DNA from: UBA5186 sp040005095 | GTDB taxonomy: Bacteria; Actinomycetota; Thermoleophilia; Gaiellales; Gaiellaceae | DNA length: 64,000 nucleotides | Assembly: GCA_040005095.1 (NCBI GenBank) | Contig: JBDTZN010000004.1 | Coordinates: 1 to 64,000 of the forward strand | Direction: 5' to 3' | Part shown: piece after piece, positions 51,392 to 62,829 of the stretch | Numbering within the stretch: the stretch's first letter is position 1 | Layout of the letters: each line of letters starts with the position of its first letter | Notes under the pieces: generated by a model | What the model was told of the DNA's origin: nothing | Seen by the model: only the letters and a program-made list of their open reading frames with translations | The model's database searches: none | Position numbers and translations under genes: made by a program

Positions 51392-52356
51392 GCAGGCGCG
51401 GGAGCGGCGGCGAGCGACTCGGCGTACGGCGCACGGTGAATGCCGTCCTCGGTCACGATCGCGGCGATCAGAGCGGCCGGCGTGACGTCGAAGGCCGGAT
51501 TGCGCGCGGCGAACCGGCTCGTGATCTCGGCGGCGTCGCGCTCCTCGATCGGGATGCCCGCACCGTCGACGGTCGCGAGGTCGACCGTCGAAGTCGGCGC
51601 GACGACGTACAACGGGATCTCGTGGTGCGCTGCGAGCACCGCGAGCGAATAGGTGCCGATCTTGTTGGCGGTGTCCCCGTTCGCGGCGATCCGGTCGGCG
51701 CCAGTCACGACGCAGTCAACCTCGCCCGCCGCCATCATCGAGGCGGCCGCGGAGTCGGCGATGACCGCGTGCGGGATCCCGAGACCCTCGAGCTCCCACG
51801 CGGTCAGTCGCGAGCCCTGGAGCAACGGCCGCGTCTCGTCGACGAGCACGCTCTCGACGAGCCCTCGCTCCCAGGCGGCGCGAAGCGCGCCCACCGCGCT
51901 GCCGTAGCCGCCGGTCGCGAGGCCGCCGGCGTTGCAATGGGTGAGCGGGCGGCGGCCGATCAGGTCCGCGGCGTGCTCGGCCATCCGCCGGCAGCGCTCG
52001 ACCTCGTCCGCGTGGATCCGCCGCGCATGCTCGGCGCTCGGGTCGGCCCGCATCTCCTCGAGCGCCCACGCGATGTTCACCGCCGTCGGGCGGGACTCGA
52101 GCAGGACGGCGCTTGCCTCGTCGAGGTCGTCGCCGTTCTCCGCCGCCAGCGCGTAGCCGTACGCCGCGGCGATCCCGAGGGCGGGAGCTCCGCGCACCGC
52201 GAGCATGCGGATCGCGTCGGCGACCTCCGCGGCCGAGCGGCAGACCAGCTCGACCTCCTCCTCCGGGAGCCGGCGCTGGTCGAGGAGGACGACGCGCCCC
52301 GGCTCGAGCCGGATGATCCGTTCTGGCTCGAGCTCTTTCACGCTTTCCGTCGCCAA
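51388..52356 (-). CDS. mtnA: Methylthioribose-1-phosphate isomerase
   Basis: 322 residues, slightly below the usual 340-350. Key parts: MLAVRGAPALGIAAAYGYAL near 48, THCNAGGLATGGYGSAVGAL with the catalytic Cys near 138, VTGADRIAANGDTANKIGTY with the catalytic Asp near 220. Converts MTR-1-P to methylthioribulose-1-P in methionine salvage. Close to ahcY; start GTG/ATG not certain. The other mtn genes are not in view. Confidence 0.92.
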   Translation of the reverse strand: MATESVKELEPERIIRLEPGRVVLLDQRRLPEEEVELVCRSAAEVADAIRMLAVRGAPALGIAAAYGYALAAENGDDLDEASAVLLESRPTAVNIAWALEEMRADPSAEHARRIHADEVERCRRMAEHAADLIGRRPLTHCNAGGLATGGYGSAVGALRAAWERGLVESVLVDETRPLLQGSRLTAWELEGLGIPHAVIADSAAASMMAAGEVDCVVTGADRIAANGDTANKIGTYSLAVLAAHHEIPLYVVAPTSTVDLATVDGAGIPIEERDAAEITSRFAARNPAFDVTPAALIAAIVTEDGIHRAPYAESLAAAPAPA

Positions 52357-52380
52357 GTCACTCGAGACCCTGCCATGCGG

Positions 52381-52494
52381 GCGGAGCCGGGCTTCGCCCG
52401 GCGGGAGCCCGCTATGCCCAAAGGGGGGCGAGGGGGAACGGGACGTTCCCCCAGAGGAAGGAGGGAGCCAACGAGGGAACCATGGGTTCCCTCG
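52381..52494. repeat. Composite palindromic repeat, copy B (after ahcY)
   Basis: Palindrome 1 (52381-52409) differs from copy A at 4551-4579 by one base in 29. Palindrome 2 (52472-52494), with an extended perfect stem around GGAACCATGGGTTCC, directly follows the ahcY TAA; it should form a terminator hairpin on the minus strand. The intervening bases (about 60) have GGGGGAACG/CGTTCCCCC, another inverted repeat. Same order of blocks as in copy A. Confidence 0.75.
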
Positions 52495-52495
52495 T

Positions 52496-53764
52496 TTACG
52501 TTCCCTCGTCCCACGAGGCCAGGTACTTCGCCTGCTCCGCAGTCAGCTGGTCGATCTCGACGCCCATCGTCGCGAGCTTCAGGCGCGCGATCTCCTCGTC
52601 GATCTCGGTCGGAACGGGATACACCTTGCGCTCCAGGGTCGACGCGTTGGCGATCGCATACTCCGCCGCGAGCGCCTGGTTCGCGAAGGACATGTCCATG
52701 ACGAGCGCCGGATGCCCTTCCGCCGCCGAGAGGTTCACGAGCCGTCCGTCGGCGATCAGGTAGATCCGCCGCCCGTCCTCGAGCGTGAACTCCTCCACGA
52801 ACTCGCGTGCGTGGCGCGTCTCGACAGCGATGTCCCGTAGCGCGGAGATCTCGATCTCGACGTTGAAGTGGCCCGTGTTGGCGAGGATCGCGCCGTCCTT
52901 CATCCGCTCCATGTGCTGTCGCGCGATCACGTTCTTGTCGCCGGTCGCCGTGCAGAAGATGTCGCCGATCTCGGCGGCCTTCTCCATCGGGAGCACCTCG
53001 TAGCCGTCCATCGTCGCCTCGAGCGCGGGCATCGGGTCGACCTCAGTGACGATCACGTGCGCGCCCATACCGCGGGCCCGCATCGCGACGCCGCGTCCGA
53101 CCCAGCCGTAGCCGCTGATCACGAAGCGCTTGCCGGCGAGCAGGACGTTCGTCGCGCGGATGATCCCGTCGACGGTCGACTGGCCGGTGCCGTAGCGGTT
53201 GTCGAACAGATGCTTCGTCTTCGCCTCGTTGACGGCGATGATCGGGAACCCGAGCTTGCCGTCGGCCTCGAGCGCCTTGAGCCGGATGACGCCGGTGGTC
53301 GTCTCCTCGGTGCCCGCGATGATGTCGCCGAGCTGCTCGCGCCGTGCCGAATGGAGCACGCCGATCACATCGGCGCCGTCGTCCATCGTCAGGTGCGGCT
53401 TGTGGTCGACGGCCGCCTCGATGTGCGAGTAGTACGTGTCGTTGTCCTCGCCCTTGATCGCGAAGACGGAGATGTCGAACTCCTCGACGAGCGCCGCAGC
53501 GACGTCGTCCTGTGTCGAGAGGGGGTTGGAGGCGCACAGCACCACGTCGGCGCCGCCGGCCTTCAGCGTGCGGGCGAGGTTCGCGGTCTCTGTCGTCACG
53601 TGCAGGCAGGCCGCGATGCGGTAGCCGTTCAGCGGCTGCTCGCGCTCGAAGCGGTCGCGGATCGCGGCGAGCACCGGCATCTGCCGGTCTGCCCACTCGA
53701 TCCTGCGGATGCCTTCCGTGGCAAGTGCCAGGTCCTTGACGTCGAATCGTTTTGTCGTAGCCAT
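52496..53764 (-). CDS. ahcY: Adenosylhomocysteinase, archaeal/thermophile-type
   Basis: 422 residues, lacking the ~40-residue insert of the eukaryotic/proteobacterial type. Conserved: YRIAACLHVTTETANLARTL, VVLCASNPLSTQDDVAAAL, the NAD site FVISGYGWVGRGVAMRARGM near 215 (GYGWVGRG rather than GYGDVGKG), EVDPMPALEATMDGYEVLPM, and NVEIEISAL. Hydrolyses S-adenosylhomocysteine reversibly; S-inosylhomocysteine activity is known in some archaeal relatives. A MerR gene lies 28 bases upstream, same strand. Confidence 0.95.
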   Translation of the reverse strand: MATTKRFDVKDLALATEGIRRIEWADRQMPVLAAIRDRFEREQPLNGYRIAACLHVTTETANLARTLKAGGADVVLCASNPLSTQDDVAAALVEEFDISVFAIKGEDNDTYYSHIEAAVDHKPHLTMDDGADVIGVLHSARREQLGDIIAGTEETTTGVIRLKALEADGKLGFPIIAVNEAKTKHLFDNRYGTGQSTVDGIIRATNVLLAGKRFVISGYGWVGRGVAMRARGMGAHVIVTEVDPMPALEATMDGYEVLPMEKAAEIGDIFCTATGDKNVIARQHMERMKDGAILANTGHFNVEIEISALRDIAVETRHAREFVEEFTLEDGRRIYLIADGRLVNLSAAEGHPALVMDMSFANQALAAEYAIANASTLERKVYPVPTEIDEEIARLKLATMGVEIDQLTAEQAKYLASWDEGT

Positions 53765-53792
53765 GAGTCCTTCCGTTTGGAGGCCAGTCTAG

Positions 53793-54116
53793 TTAGGCGG
53801 CCAGGAGCCGCTCGTGCTTGCGCTGCTCCCACTCCAGCGCCGCCAGGCCCGTCCCGGCGAGCCAGGTATCGACCGCCGCCCTGAGCTCGGGTTCGCGGCG
53901 CAGGCGGGCTGCAAAGGCCATGTCGGAGATCTCGAGCTTGAAGCGGGCGCGGAGGTTGCGCAGCGATCGAAGCTGGTTCAGCTCGCGCAGGCCGTACAGC
54001 CGGTAGCCGGCCCCGGTCCGACGCGGCTCGACAAGCCCTGCGGTCTCGAGGTAGCGGAGCATTCGCGGCGACCAGCCCGTGCGCGCGGCCGCCTGTCCTA
54101 CGGGGAGATCGTCCAT
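53793..54116 (-). CDS. MerR-family transcriptional regulator
   Basis: 107 residues, one MerR HTH plus a short helix. LPVGQAAARTGWSPRMLRYL is the recognition helix region, then LVEPRRTGAGYRLYGLREL and LRSLRNLRARFKLEISDMAF. No extended effector domain. It precedes ahcY on the same strand and carries a dyad over its own promoter, so autoregulation and control of ahcY are probable. Confidence 0.9.
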   Translation of the reverse strand: MDDLPVGQAAARTGWSPRMLRYLETAGLVEPRRTGAGYRLYGLRELNQLRSLRNLRARFKLEISDMAFAARLRREPELRAAVDTWLAGTGLAALEWEQRKHERLLAA

Positions 54117-54121
54117 CGGCG

Positions 54122-54144
54122 CTACCTTAACACAATCGTGTCAA
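54122..54144 (-). promoter_or_regulatory. Promoter with MerR-type dyad for merR-ahcY
   Basis: On the minus strand TTGACACGATTGTGTTAA (54144-54127) is an 18-base imperfect dyad (14 of 18 symmetrical). TAAGGT (54127-54122 on minus) is a candidate -10, 6 bases from the ATG, so the mRNA may be leaderless. The dyad is a plausible MerR operator. No footprint data; inference. Confidence 0.55.
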
Positions 54145-54145
54145 G

Positions 54146-54535
54146 CTAACCCGCGGTGGAGCCTTCCCTGCCATAGCGGTCCTCGAGGCGGACGATGTCG
54201 TCGAGGTGCGGCGTCGAAACCTCGAGCACAAGCGTGTCCTCGAGGGCGGTCAGTTTGTGCACCGTTCCCGGCTTGAGGCGGAACGCGGCGCCCGGTCCGA
54301 CGACCTCCGTCTTCTCGACCGCCTCGCCGGGCGCGTTCAGCTCGAGCTCGGCCCGCCCCTCGTGGAAGTACCACGACTCGTCCTTGACGTTGTGGAACTG
54401 CTTCGAGAGGGCGTGTCCAGCCCGGACGAAGAGGAGCTTGCCCACGTACTGCTCGCTGTAGGCCCAGATCAGCTCCCAGCCCCACGGCTTCTCGACGCGC
54501 TCGGGCTCGAACGCGAAGTGGGAGAGCGTGTTCAA
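54146..54535 (-). CDS. Cupin protein, mannose-6-phosphate isomerase type II-like
   Basis: 129 residues. VEKPWGWELIWAYSEQYVGK, then the metal motif ALSKQFHNVKDESWYFHEGRA (H, H-E) near residue 47, and PGTVHKLTAL with the last His. This is the ManC/phosphomannose isomerase cupin fold. Next to a nucleotidyltransferase and ugd, so a sugar-phosphate isomerase or epimerase in envelope polysaccharide synthesis is likely. Ends at the ahcY-regulator promoter. Confidence 0.85.
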   Translation of the reverse strand: MNTLSHFAFEPERVEKPWGWELIWAYSEQYVGKLLFVRAGHALSKQFHNVKDESWYFHEGRAELELNAPGEAVEKTEVVGPGAAFRLKPGTVHKLTALEDTLVLEVSTPHLDDIVRLEDRYGREGSTAG

Positions 54536-54565
54536 ATTAGGAGATTCCTCGCCGATTGGGCGAGT

Positions 54566-55261
54566 CTACGCCTGTTGCCATTCGGGATTTGCGGCTACGA
54601 ACTCCTCGGCGCGGCGCAGGTCCTTCGGGGTGTTCACGGTCAGCCAGAGGCCCCCGTGACGGAACGCCTTCAGCTTCCCTTCCCGGGCGAGCTCGGGGAA
54701 CGTGCTCGCCTCGTGGTCGCCGTGCTCGGGTAGCCGCTCGAGCGCTTCCTCGTCCAGGACGTAGACCCCGGAGTTGACCCAGTGCGGGAGCTTCGGGCCT
54801 TCGCGGAAGCCGGTGACGGTGTCGTCGTCTGCGAGGTCGACGACACCGAGGTGCGAGACGAGCGGCGAGACGACGATCGTCGCCGCGCCCCCGAGCTCTT
54901 CGTGGCGCGCCCGTAGCCGCGAGAGCTCGACGTCGAGCAGCTCGTCGCCGTTCAGCGCGAAGACGGGCCCGAACTCCTTCCGCTCCTGCGCTGCCAGCCG
55001 CAAGCCTCCACCCCGGCCAAGCGGCTCACGCTCTCCGACCGTCACGATCTCGGGGCCGAGGCCGCCGAGCTCCGTCTGGAACAGCTGCTCGAAGCCTGCC
55101 GAGCACGCGACGATCACGCGCGTTACACCCGCGCGCGCGAGCTGCGCGACCTGGTACGAGGCGAGCGGGCGGCCACCGACCAGGACGAGCGGCTTCGGTC
55201 GTCCCTCCGCCGCCTCCCCCAGTCGCTCCCCCTTGCCGCCGGCGAGGAGCAGCGCTTCCAT
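54566..55261 (-). CDS. Sugar-phosphate nucleotidyltransferase
   Basis: 231 residues. NTP-binding start EALLLAGGKGERLGEAAEGR plus RPKPLVLVGGRPLASYQVAQ; VFALNGDELLDVELSRLRAR holds the metal Asp (GDE). This pattern fits glucose- or mannose-1-phosphate nucleotidyltransferases. It overlaps ugd by 1 base, so it is co-transcribed with it. The exact sugar is not determined. Confidence 0.88.
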   Translation of the reverse strand: MEALLLAGGKGERLGEAAEGRPKPLVLVGGRPLASYQVAQLARAGVTRVIVACSAGFEQLFQTELGGLGPEIVTVGEREPLGRGGGLRLAAQERKEFGPVFALNGDELLDVELSRLRARHEELGGAATIVVSPLVSHLGVVDLADDDTVTGFREGPKLPHWVNSGVYVLDEEALERLPEHGDHEASTFPELAREGKLKAFRHGGLWLTVNTPKDLRRAEEFVAANPEWQQA

Positions 55262-56601
55262 CAGCGTTCTTGCACGTCGCGCGACTGCTCGGGCTCGGAC
55301 GTCTCCGGCAGCGCCGAGAAGGCCGTGGTGGGCCGGCCGATGCCCTCATACGCGAAGCCCGCGGCTCGCACCTCGTCGGGATCGAGCAGGTTGCGCCCGT
55401 CGACGATGATCGCGCGACGCATGGCCTCGCGGGTCTCGACGGTCGCGAGCTCGAGGAGCTGCGGCCACTCCGTCACGATCACGGCCGCGTCGGCGCCGGT
55501 GACCGTCTCGAGCGGCGAATCGCAGAAGGTCACGCCCTGGAGGATGTCGCTGGCGTCGGCGACCGGATCCCACGCGCGCACCTCAGCGCCCTCGGCGAGC
55601 AGCCGCGAGGCAAGCACGATCGAGGGCGCCTCGCGCATGTCGTCGGTGTTCGGCTTGAACGCGAGCCCGAGCAGCGCGACCGTCTTCCCGCGCAGCGAGC
55701 CCAGATGCTTCTTCAGCTTGTTGATCACGCGGCGCTTCTGCAGCTCGTTGACCTCGATGACGGCGTTCAGGAGCTGGAAGTGGTAGCCGGAGTTCGACGC
55801 GAGCTGCTTGAGCGCGAGCGAGTCCTTCGGGAAGCACGAGCCGCCGTAGCCGATTCCCGCGCGCAGGAAGTGCGGGCCGAGCCGGTGGTCGAGCCCGATG
55901 CCCTTGGCGACCTGGGTAACGTCGGCGCCGACAGCCTCGCAGACGTTCGCGATCTCGTTGATGAAGCTGATCCGCGTCATCAGGAACGCGTTCGAGGCGA
56001 GCTTGACCATCTCGGCCGAGGGCACGTCCGAGCGCACGATCGGCGCGTCGATGCCGGCGTGGAGCTGCTCCACGCGGTCGCCGTCGGCCGGGTTGAACGC
56101 TCCCACGACGATCCGATCGGGGTGCAGGAAGTCGCGCACGGCGGTGCCTTCCGCCGTGAACTCAGGATTGGACGCGTAGCCGACGTGCTCGAGGCCGCGC
56201 GTGTCCAGCGCGTGCCGGACCTTCTCGCCGGTGCCGACCGGAACGGTGCTCTTCATGACGACGATCGCGTTGCCGGCGACCTGCGGCAGCTCGTCGATCA
56301 CCGTCCAGACGCGGGAGAGGTCGGCGTCTCCGGAGTAGGTCGGGGGTGTGTCGACGGCGATGTAGACGAACTCGGCGCCCTCGATCGCCTCCGCGACGTC
56401 GAGTGTGAACGTGAACCGCTCCGCGTTTCGCTCGAGCAGCTCATCGAGACCGGCCTCGAAGATCGGCACCTTCCCGGCCCGCAGCGCGTCGATCTTCTCG
56501 GGGACGACGTCGCGGATCGCGACGGTGTGACCGAGCTCGGCGAAGCACGCGCCCGTGACGAGCCCGACGTAGCCCGCGCCGAAGATCGCGATCCTGCTCA
56601 T
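55261..56601 (-). CDS. UDP-glucose 6-dehydrogenase family
   Basis: 446 residues. NAD motif IAIFGAGYVGLVTGACFAEL, conserved EFTAEGTAVRDFLHPDRIVV, and catalytic Cys in GIGYGGSCFPKDSLAL near 265. Oxidises UDP-glucose to UDP-glucuronate (or a related UDP-/GDP-sugar). A 17-residue polar C-terminal extension follows. Overlaps the LCP gene stop region by 4 bases. Substrate assignment is by family only. Confidence 0.9.
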   Translation of the reverse strand: MSRIAIFGAGYVGLVTGACFAELGHTVAIRDVVPEKIDALRAGKVPIFEAGLDELLERNAERFTFTLDVAEAIEGAEFVYIAVDTPPTYSGDADLSRVWTVIDELPQVAGNAIVVMKSTVPVGTGEKVRHALDTRGLEHVGYASNPEFTAEGTAVRDFLHPDRIVVGAFNPADGDRVEQLHAGIDAPIVRSDVPSAEMVKLASNAFLMTRISFINEIANVCEAVGADVTQVAKGIGLDHRLGPHFLRAGIGYGGSCFPKDSLALKQLASNSGYHFQLLNAVIEVNELQKRRVINKLKKHLGSLRGKTVALLGLAFKPNTDDMREAPSIVLASRLLAEGAEVRAWDPVADASDILQGVTFCDSPLETVTGADAAVIVTEWPQLLELATVETREAMRRAIIVDGRNLLDPDEVRAAGFAYEGIGRPTTAFSALPETSEPEQSRDVQER

Positions 56602-58547
56602 TTGGCGGACCCTAGCGGTCTGAGTCCTTTGGCGATCGCAATCATCGTCTCGTTCGAGAGCTTGTTCAGGAGGGTGTTGGTGACCCAGTACGACGCGTGC
56701 TTCTCGCGCAGCGCGATGACGTGGAGGTGTACGCCGTTGAAGTAGAGGTCGAAGCGCCGCCCGCCGCGAACGATCGTGCGATTCGGCTTGTCGAGCAGAG
56801 GCGGATCGGCCCAGTCGGTCTCCTCGATCCCCCAGTAGCCGGCCACGTCGAGACTCGTCTTGTACGTCAGCCGCACCGCACGGTGCTTCCCGATCCAGTA
56901 CGAGCGGACGGGCACCTCGAAATCAGGCCGGGAATGCCCCTCGATCTGCCCCGGGGCCATGAGCGGGAAGCGCACCTTCTTCCGCACCTGCTGGAGCAGA
57001 GACACGGACGCTCCGGCATCGGAGCGCACGTCCGGCAGCTGGCGCGTCGGCGTCTGATCGCGAGGCGCGGGAGCGAGCTTGCCGGTGTACGTGGCGCCCA
57101 CGACGACGATCTCCATCGCCCCGTTCTGCAGGAGCTTGAGCGTGGTGGGGATCGGGCTGACGTCCGCCTGCCCAAACAGCATCGCCAGGCGTTTCGCCGC
57201 GGGCTGCGCACTCAGCTGGCGGGGATCGAAGTAGACCTTGGTGCGTGCGTAGTCCCAGCTTGGCGCGTTCGCCGACGCACCGTTCGCCGGGAGGATGATC
57301 GGGTACCCCTTCGCCTGCAGCGCGGCGCCCGCGGTGGTCGCGGAGCCGCTGACGCCGTTCCCGTTCAGCACGAGCACCGGAACCGTCGAGGCGCGCGGGC
57401 CGGCGGTGGTGAGCCGCGGCTTCTTGCCGAGCGCGACCGCGCCGGCCTTCTCGGGGGCCTGGACATCCGGGTTCAGGAAGTCCTGCACCGCCGCGTCGAT
57501 CTCCGACTGGGGCGCCGCGAGCTCGTTCTGGCCGGTCAGGCCGCCGATCGTCGACGTGAAGATGTGGCCCGACGGAGTCTTGTACGCGGCGAAGCCGTAC
57601 GACTTGATCGTGTCGAAGTCGACCGTCTTGCCGCCGCCCGCGCCGATCTGGACGTTGTGGTTCCGCGTGATCGCCCCGACGATGCGCGGGATGGAGAGCG
57701 GCAGGAACGAGTGCGAGATCTGCTCCTTCATGGCGCGGACGAAGAGCTGCTGTCGCGCGAGCCGGTAGAGGTCGGAGTCGGTGTGGCGGAAACGGACGTA
57801 GTCGAGCGCGTCGCGGCCGTTCAGCTTCTGGTAGCCGGGCTGCAGATTGATCGTCGCGTAATTGTCATAGCCGGAGGTGTTGTTGTTGAAGTAGCGCCGG
57901 TCGACGTCGACCCAGACCCCGCCCACCTTGTCCACCACCTGCTTGAAGCCCGCGAAGTTGACGGTGATCAGGTAGTTGACGTCGACCCCGGTGAGGTGCT
58001 TGACGGTGTCGAGCGTGCCCGCGGGGCCGCACGCAGAGTAGGCCGCGTTGATGCGATCGAGCACGGGAGCGTGCCCCGGGCAATAGTTCAGCACCACGAG
58101 GTCGCGCGGGAACGACATCATCGAGATGCTGTTCGTCTCGGGATCGGAGCGGATCAGCATGATCGTGTCGGACCTCGACGTGAGTTCCTTCTCCAGCCCC
58201 TTGCGCTTGTCGTAGCCGACGACGAGCGCAATCGTCGGCTTGCCCGCAATCGGGATGCCGAGATGCTTCTGGGCCTTGATCACGTCGCGCGAGACCGCGC
58301 GCAGCGACCCCGGCACCTCGTGCAGCCAGAGGTAGTACCCGCCGGCGAGCGAGACGAAGACGCTCACAATGCCGGCGAGCAGCCAGAGGAATCCCTTCAG
58401 CACGAGCGCCGCGACCCCTCGACTGGACGGCTCCGGCTGCCGGTAGATCGTGATCGCGGGCGAGGTCGGCGGAAGAACGGCGCGACCGTTGCCGTTTCCG
58501 TTCAGCGCGGCACCGCGGCCGATTCCTCTCTTGAGCGTGGTTCGCAT
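56598..58547 (-). CDS. LytR-CpsA-Psr (LCP) family glycopolymer ligase
   Basis: 649 residues. Short cytoplasmic tail, one transmembrane anchor (LKGFLWLLAGIVSVFVSLAG) near 50-70, LCP domain (about 95-330): TIMLIRSDPETNSISMMSFP with Arg/Asp, VDVDRRYFNNNTSGYDNY, and LNGRDALDYVRFRHTDSDLY. Region 370-460 resembles a LytR_C domain (VPVLVLNGNGVSGSATTAGA). The last 180 residues are less known. Attaches teichoic-acid-like polymers to peptidoglycan in related bacteria. In the same operon as ugd. Confidence 0.88.
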   Translation of the reverse strand: MRTTLKRGIGRGAALNGNGNGRAVLPPTSPAITIYRQPEPSSRGVAALVLKGFLWLLAGIVSVFVSLAGGYYLWLHEVPGSLRAVSRDVIKAQKHLGIPIAGKPTIALVVGYDKRKGLEKELTSRSDTIMLIRSDPETNSISMMSFPRDLVVLNYCPGHAPVLDRINAAYSACGPAGTLDTVKHLTGVDVNYLITVNFAGFKQVVDKVGGVWVDVDRRYFNNNTSGYDNYATINLQPGYQKLNGRDALDYVRFRHTDSDLYRLARQQLFVRAMKEQISHSFLPLSIPRIVGAITRNHNVQIGAGGGKTVDFDTIKSYGFAAYKTPSGHIFTSTIGGLTGQNELAAPQSEIDAAVQDFLNPDVQAPEKAGAVALGKKPRLTTAGPRASTVPVLVLNGNGVSGSATTAGAALQAKGYPIILPANGASANAPSWDYARTKVYFDPRQLSAQPAAKRLAMLFGQADVSPIPTTLKLLQNGAMEIVVVGATYTGKLAPAPRDQTPTRQLPDVRSDAGASVSLLQQVRKKVRFPLMAPGQIEGHSRPDFEVPVRSYWIGKHRAVRLTYKTSLDVAGYWGIEETDWADPPLLDKPNRTIVRGGRRFDLYFNGVHLHVIALREKHASYWVTNTLLNKLSNETMIAIAKGLRPLGSAK

Positions 58548-58647
58548 CAGGACCTGAAAAAAGGAGCGCCGTAGGCGCCACCCGCGCCCAAGGATATCCG
58601 ACGCCCCGGTGGTTCGAAGCCGGGAAGCGTGCTCCTGTTCCTGCGCT

Positions 58648-62301
<3,654 letters not shown>

Positions 62302-62406
62302 GAGGTCGGGAGCCGGGGCTCCGCGGGCTCTTTAGGCGTTTGGTAACCCGGTCGCCAAGCTGCCGTTCAAATTCCCGGGGATTGTCCCTCAGCTTAGCGA
62401 AGCGCT
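62302..62406. other. metH upstream region
   Basis: 105 bases between atpC stop and metH start. On the minus strand GGGACAATCCC and the block GGCAGCTTGGCGACC suggest secondary structure. No B12 box or SAM-riboswitch consensus was found. It might hold a terminator for metH-neighbouring transcription from atpC plus the metH promoter. Confidence 0.3.
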
Positions 62407-62829
62407 CTAGCCGCCCGCGACGCGGAGCTGGTTTTCCGCATGGGCGATGCGCTGCTCGAGCTGCCAGCGGTCGGCCTCCGACTCGCCCGCTTCGAGCTTC
62501 TCGAGCTCCGCACGGGCTTCCTCGAGCTGCTTCTGGGCGCGCTCGCGGTCGATCTGCTCGACGTCGGCCGCATCGTCGACGAGGGCGATCGCCCGGTCGA
62601 GCTCGACTTTGAAGAACCCGGGGCCGGTCGCGAACTCCTTGACGTCGCCCTGCGTGACGTGCACCCGCGTCGATCCGGCCTTCAACGTCGCCACCAGCGG
62701 GGCGTGCCGCGCGAGCACGCCGATCTCGCCGGCCGCGCCGGGGACGATCATCATCTCGGCCTCGCCCTCGAACGCCGCTCCCTCCGGCGTCACGAGCGAG
62801 ACGTCGAACCTGCGGCGCTCGTCCGCCAC
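62407..62829 (-). CDS. atpC: F1Fo ATP synthase epsilon subunit
   Basis: 140 residues from GTG. N-terminal beta-barrel: RRRFDVSLVTPEGAAFEGEA, MMIVPGAAGEIGVLARHAPL; C-terminal helical pair (DREREAQ-like, RAQKQLEEARAELEKLEAGE). Regulates and couples rotation. The start codon directly follows the atpD stop (TAAGTG). Confidence 0.93.
   Translation of the reverse strand: MADERRRFDVSLVTPEGAAFEGEAEMMIVPGAAGEIGVLARHAPLVATLKAGSTRVHVTQGDVKEFATGPGFFKVELDRAIALVDDAADVEQIDRERAQKQLEEARAELEKLEAGESEADRWQLEQRIAHAENQLRVAGG

Noticed and set aside
62302..62406. Expected cobalamin or SAM riboswitch before metH
   Set aside because: No B12 box or S-box-like core seen; only short generic hairpins.
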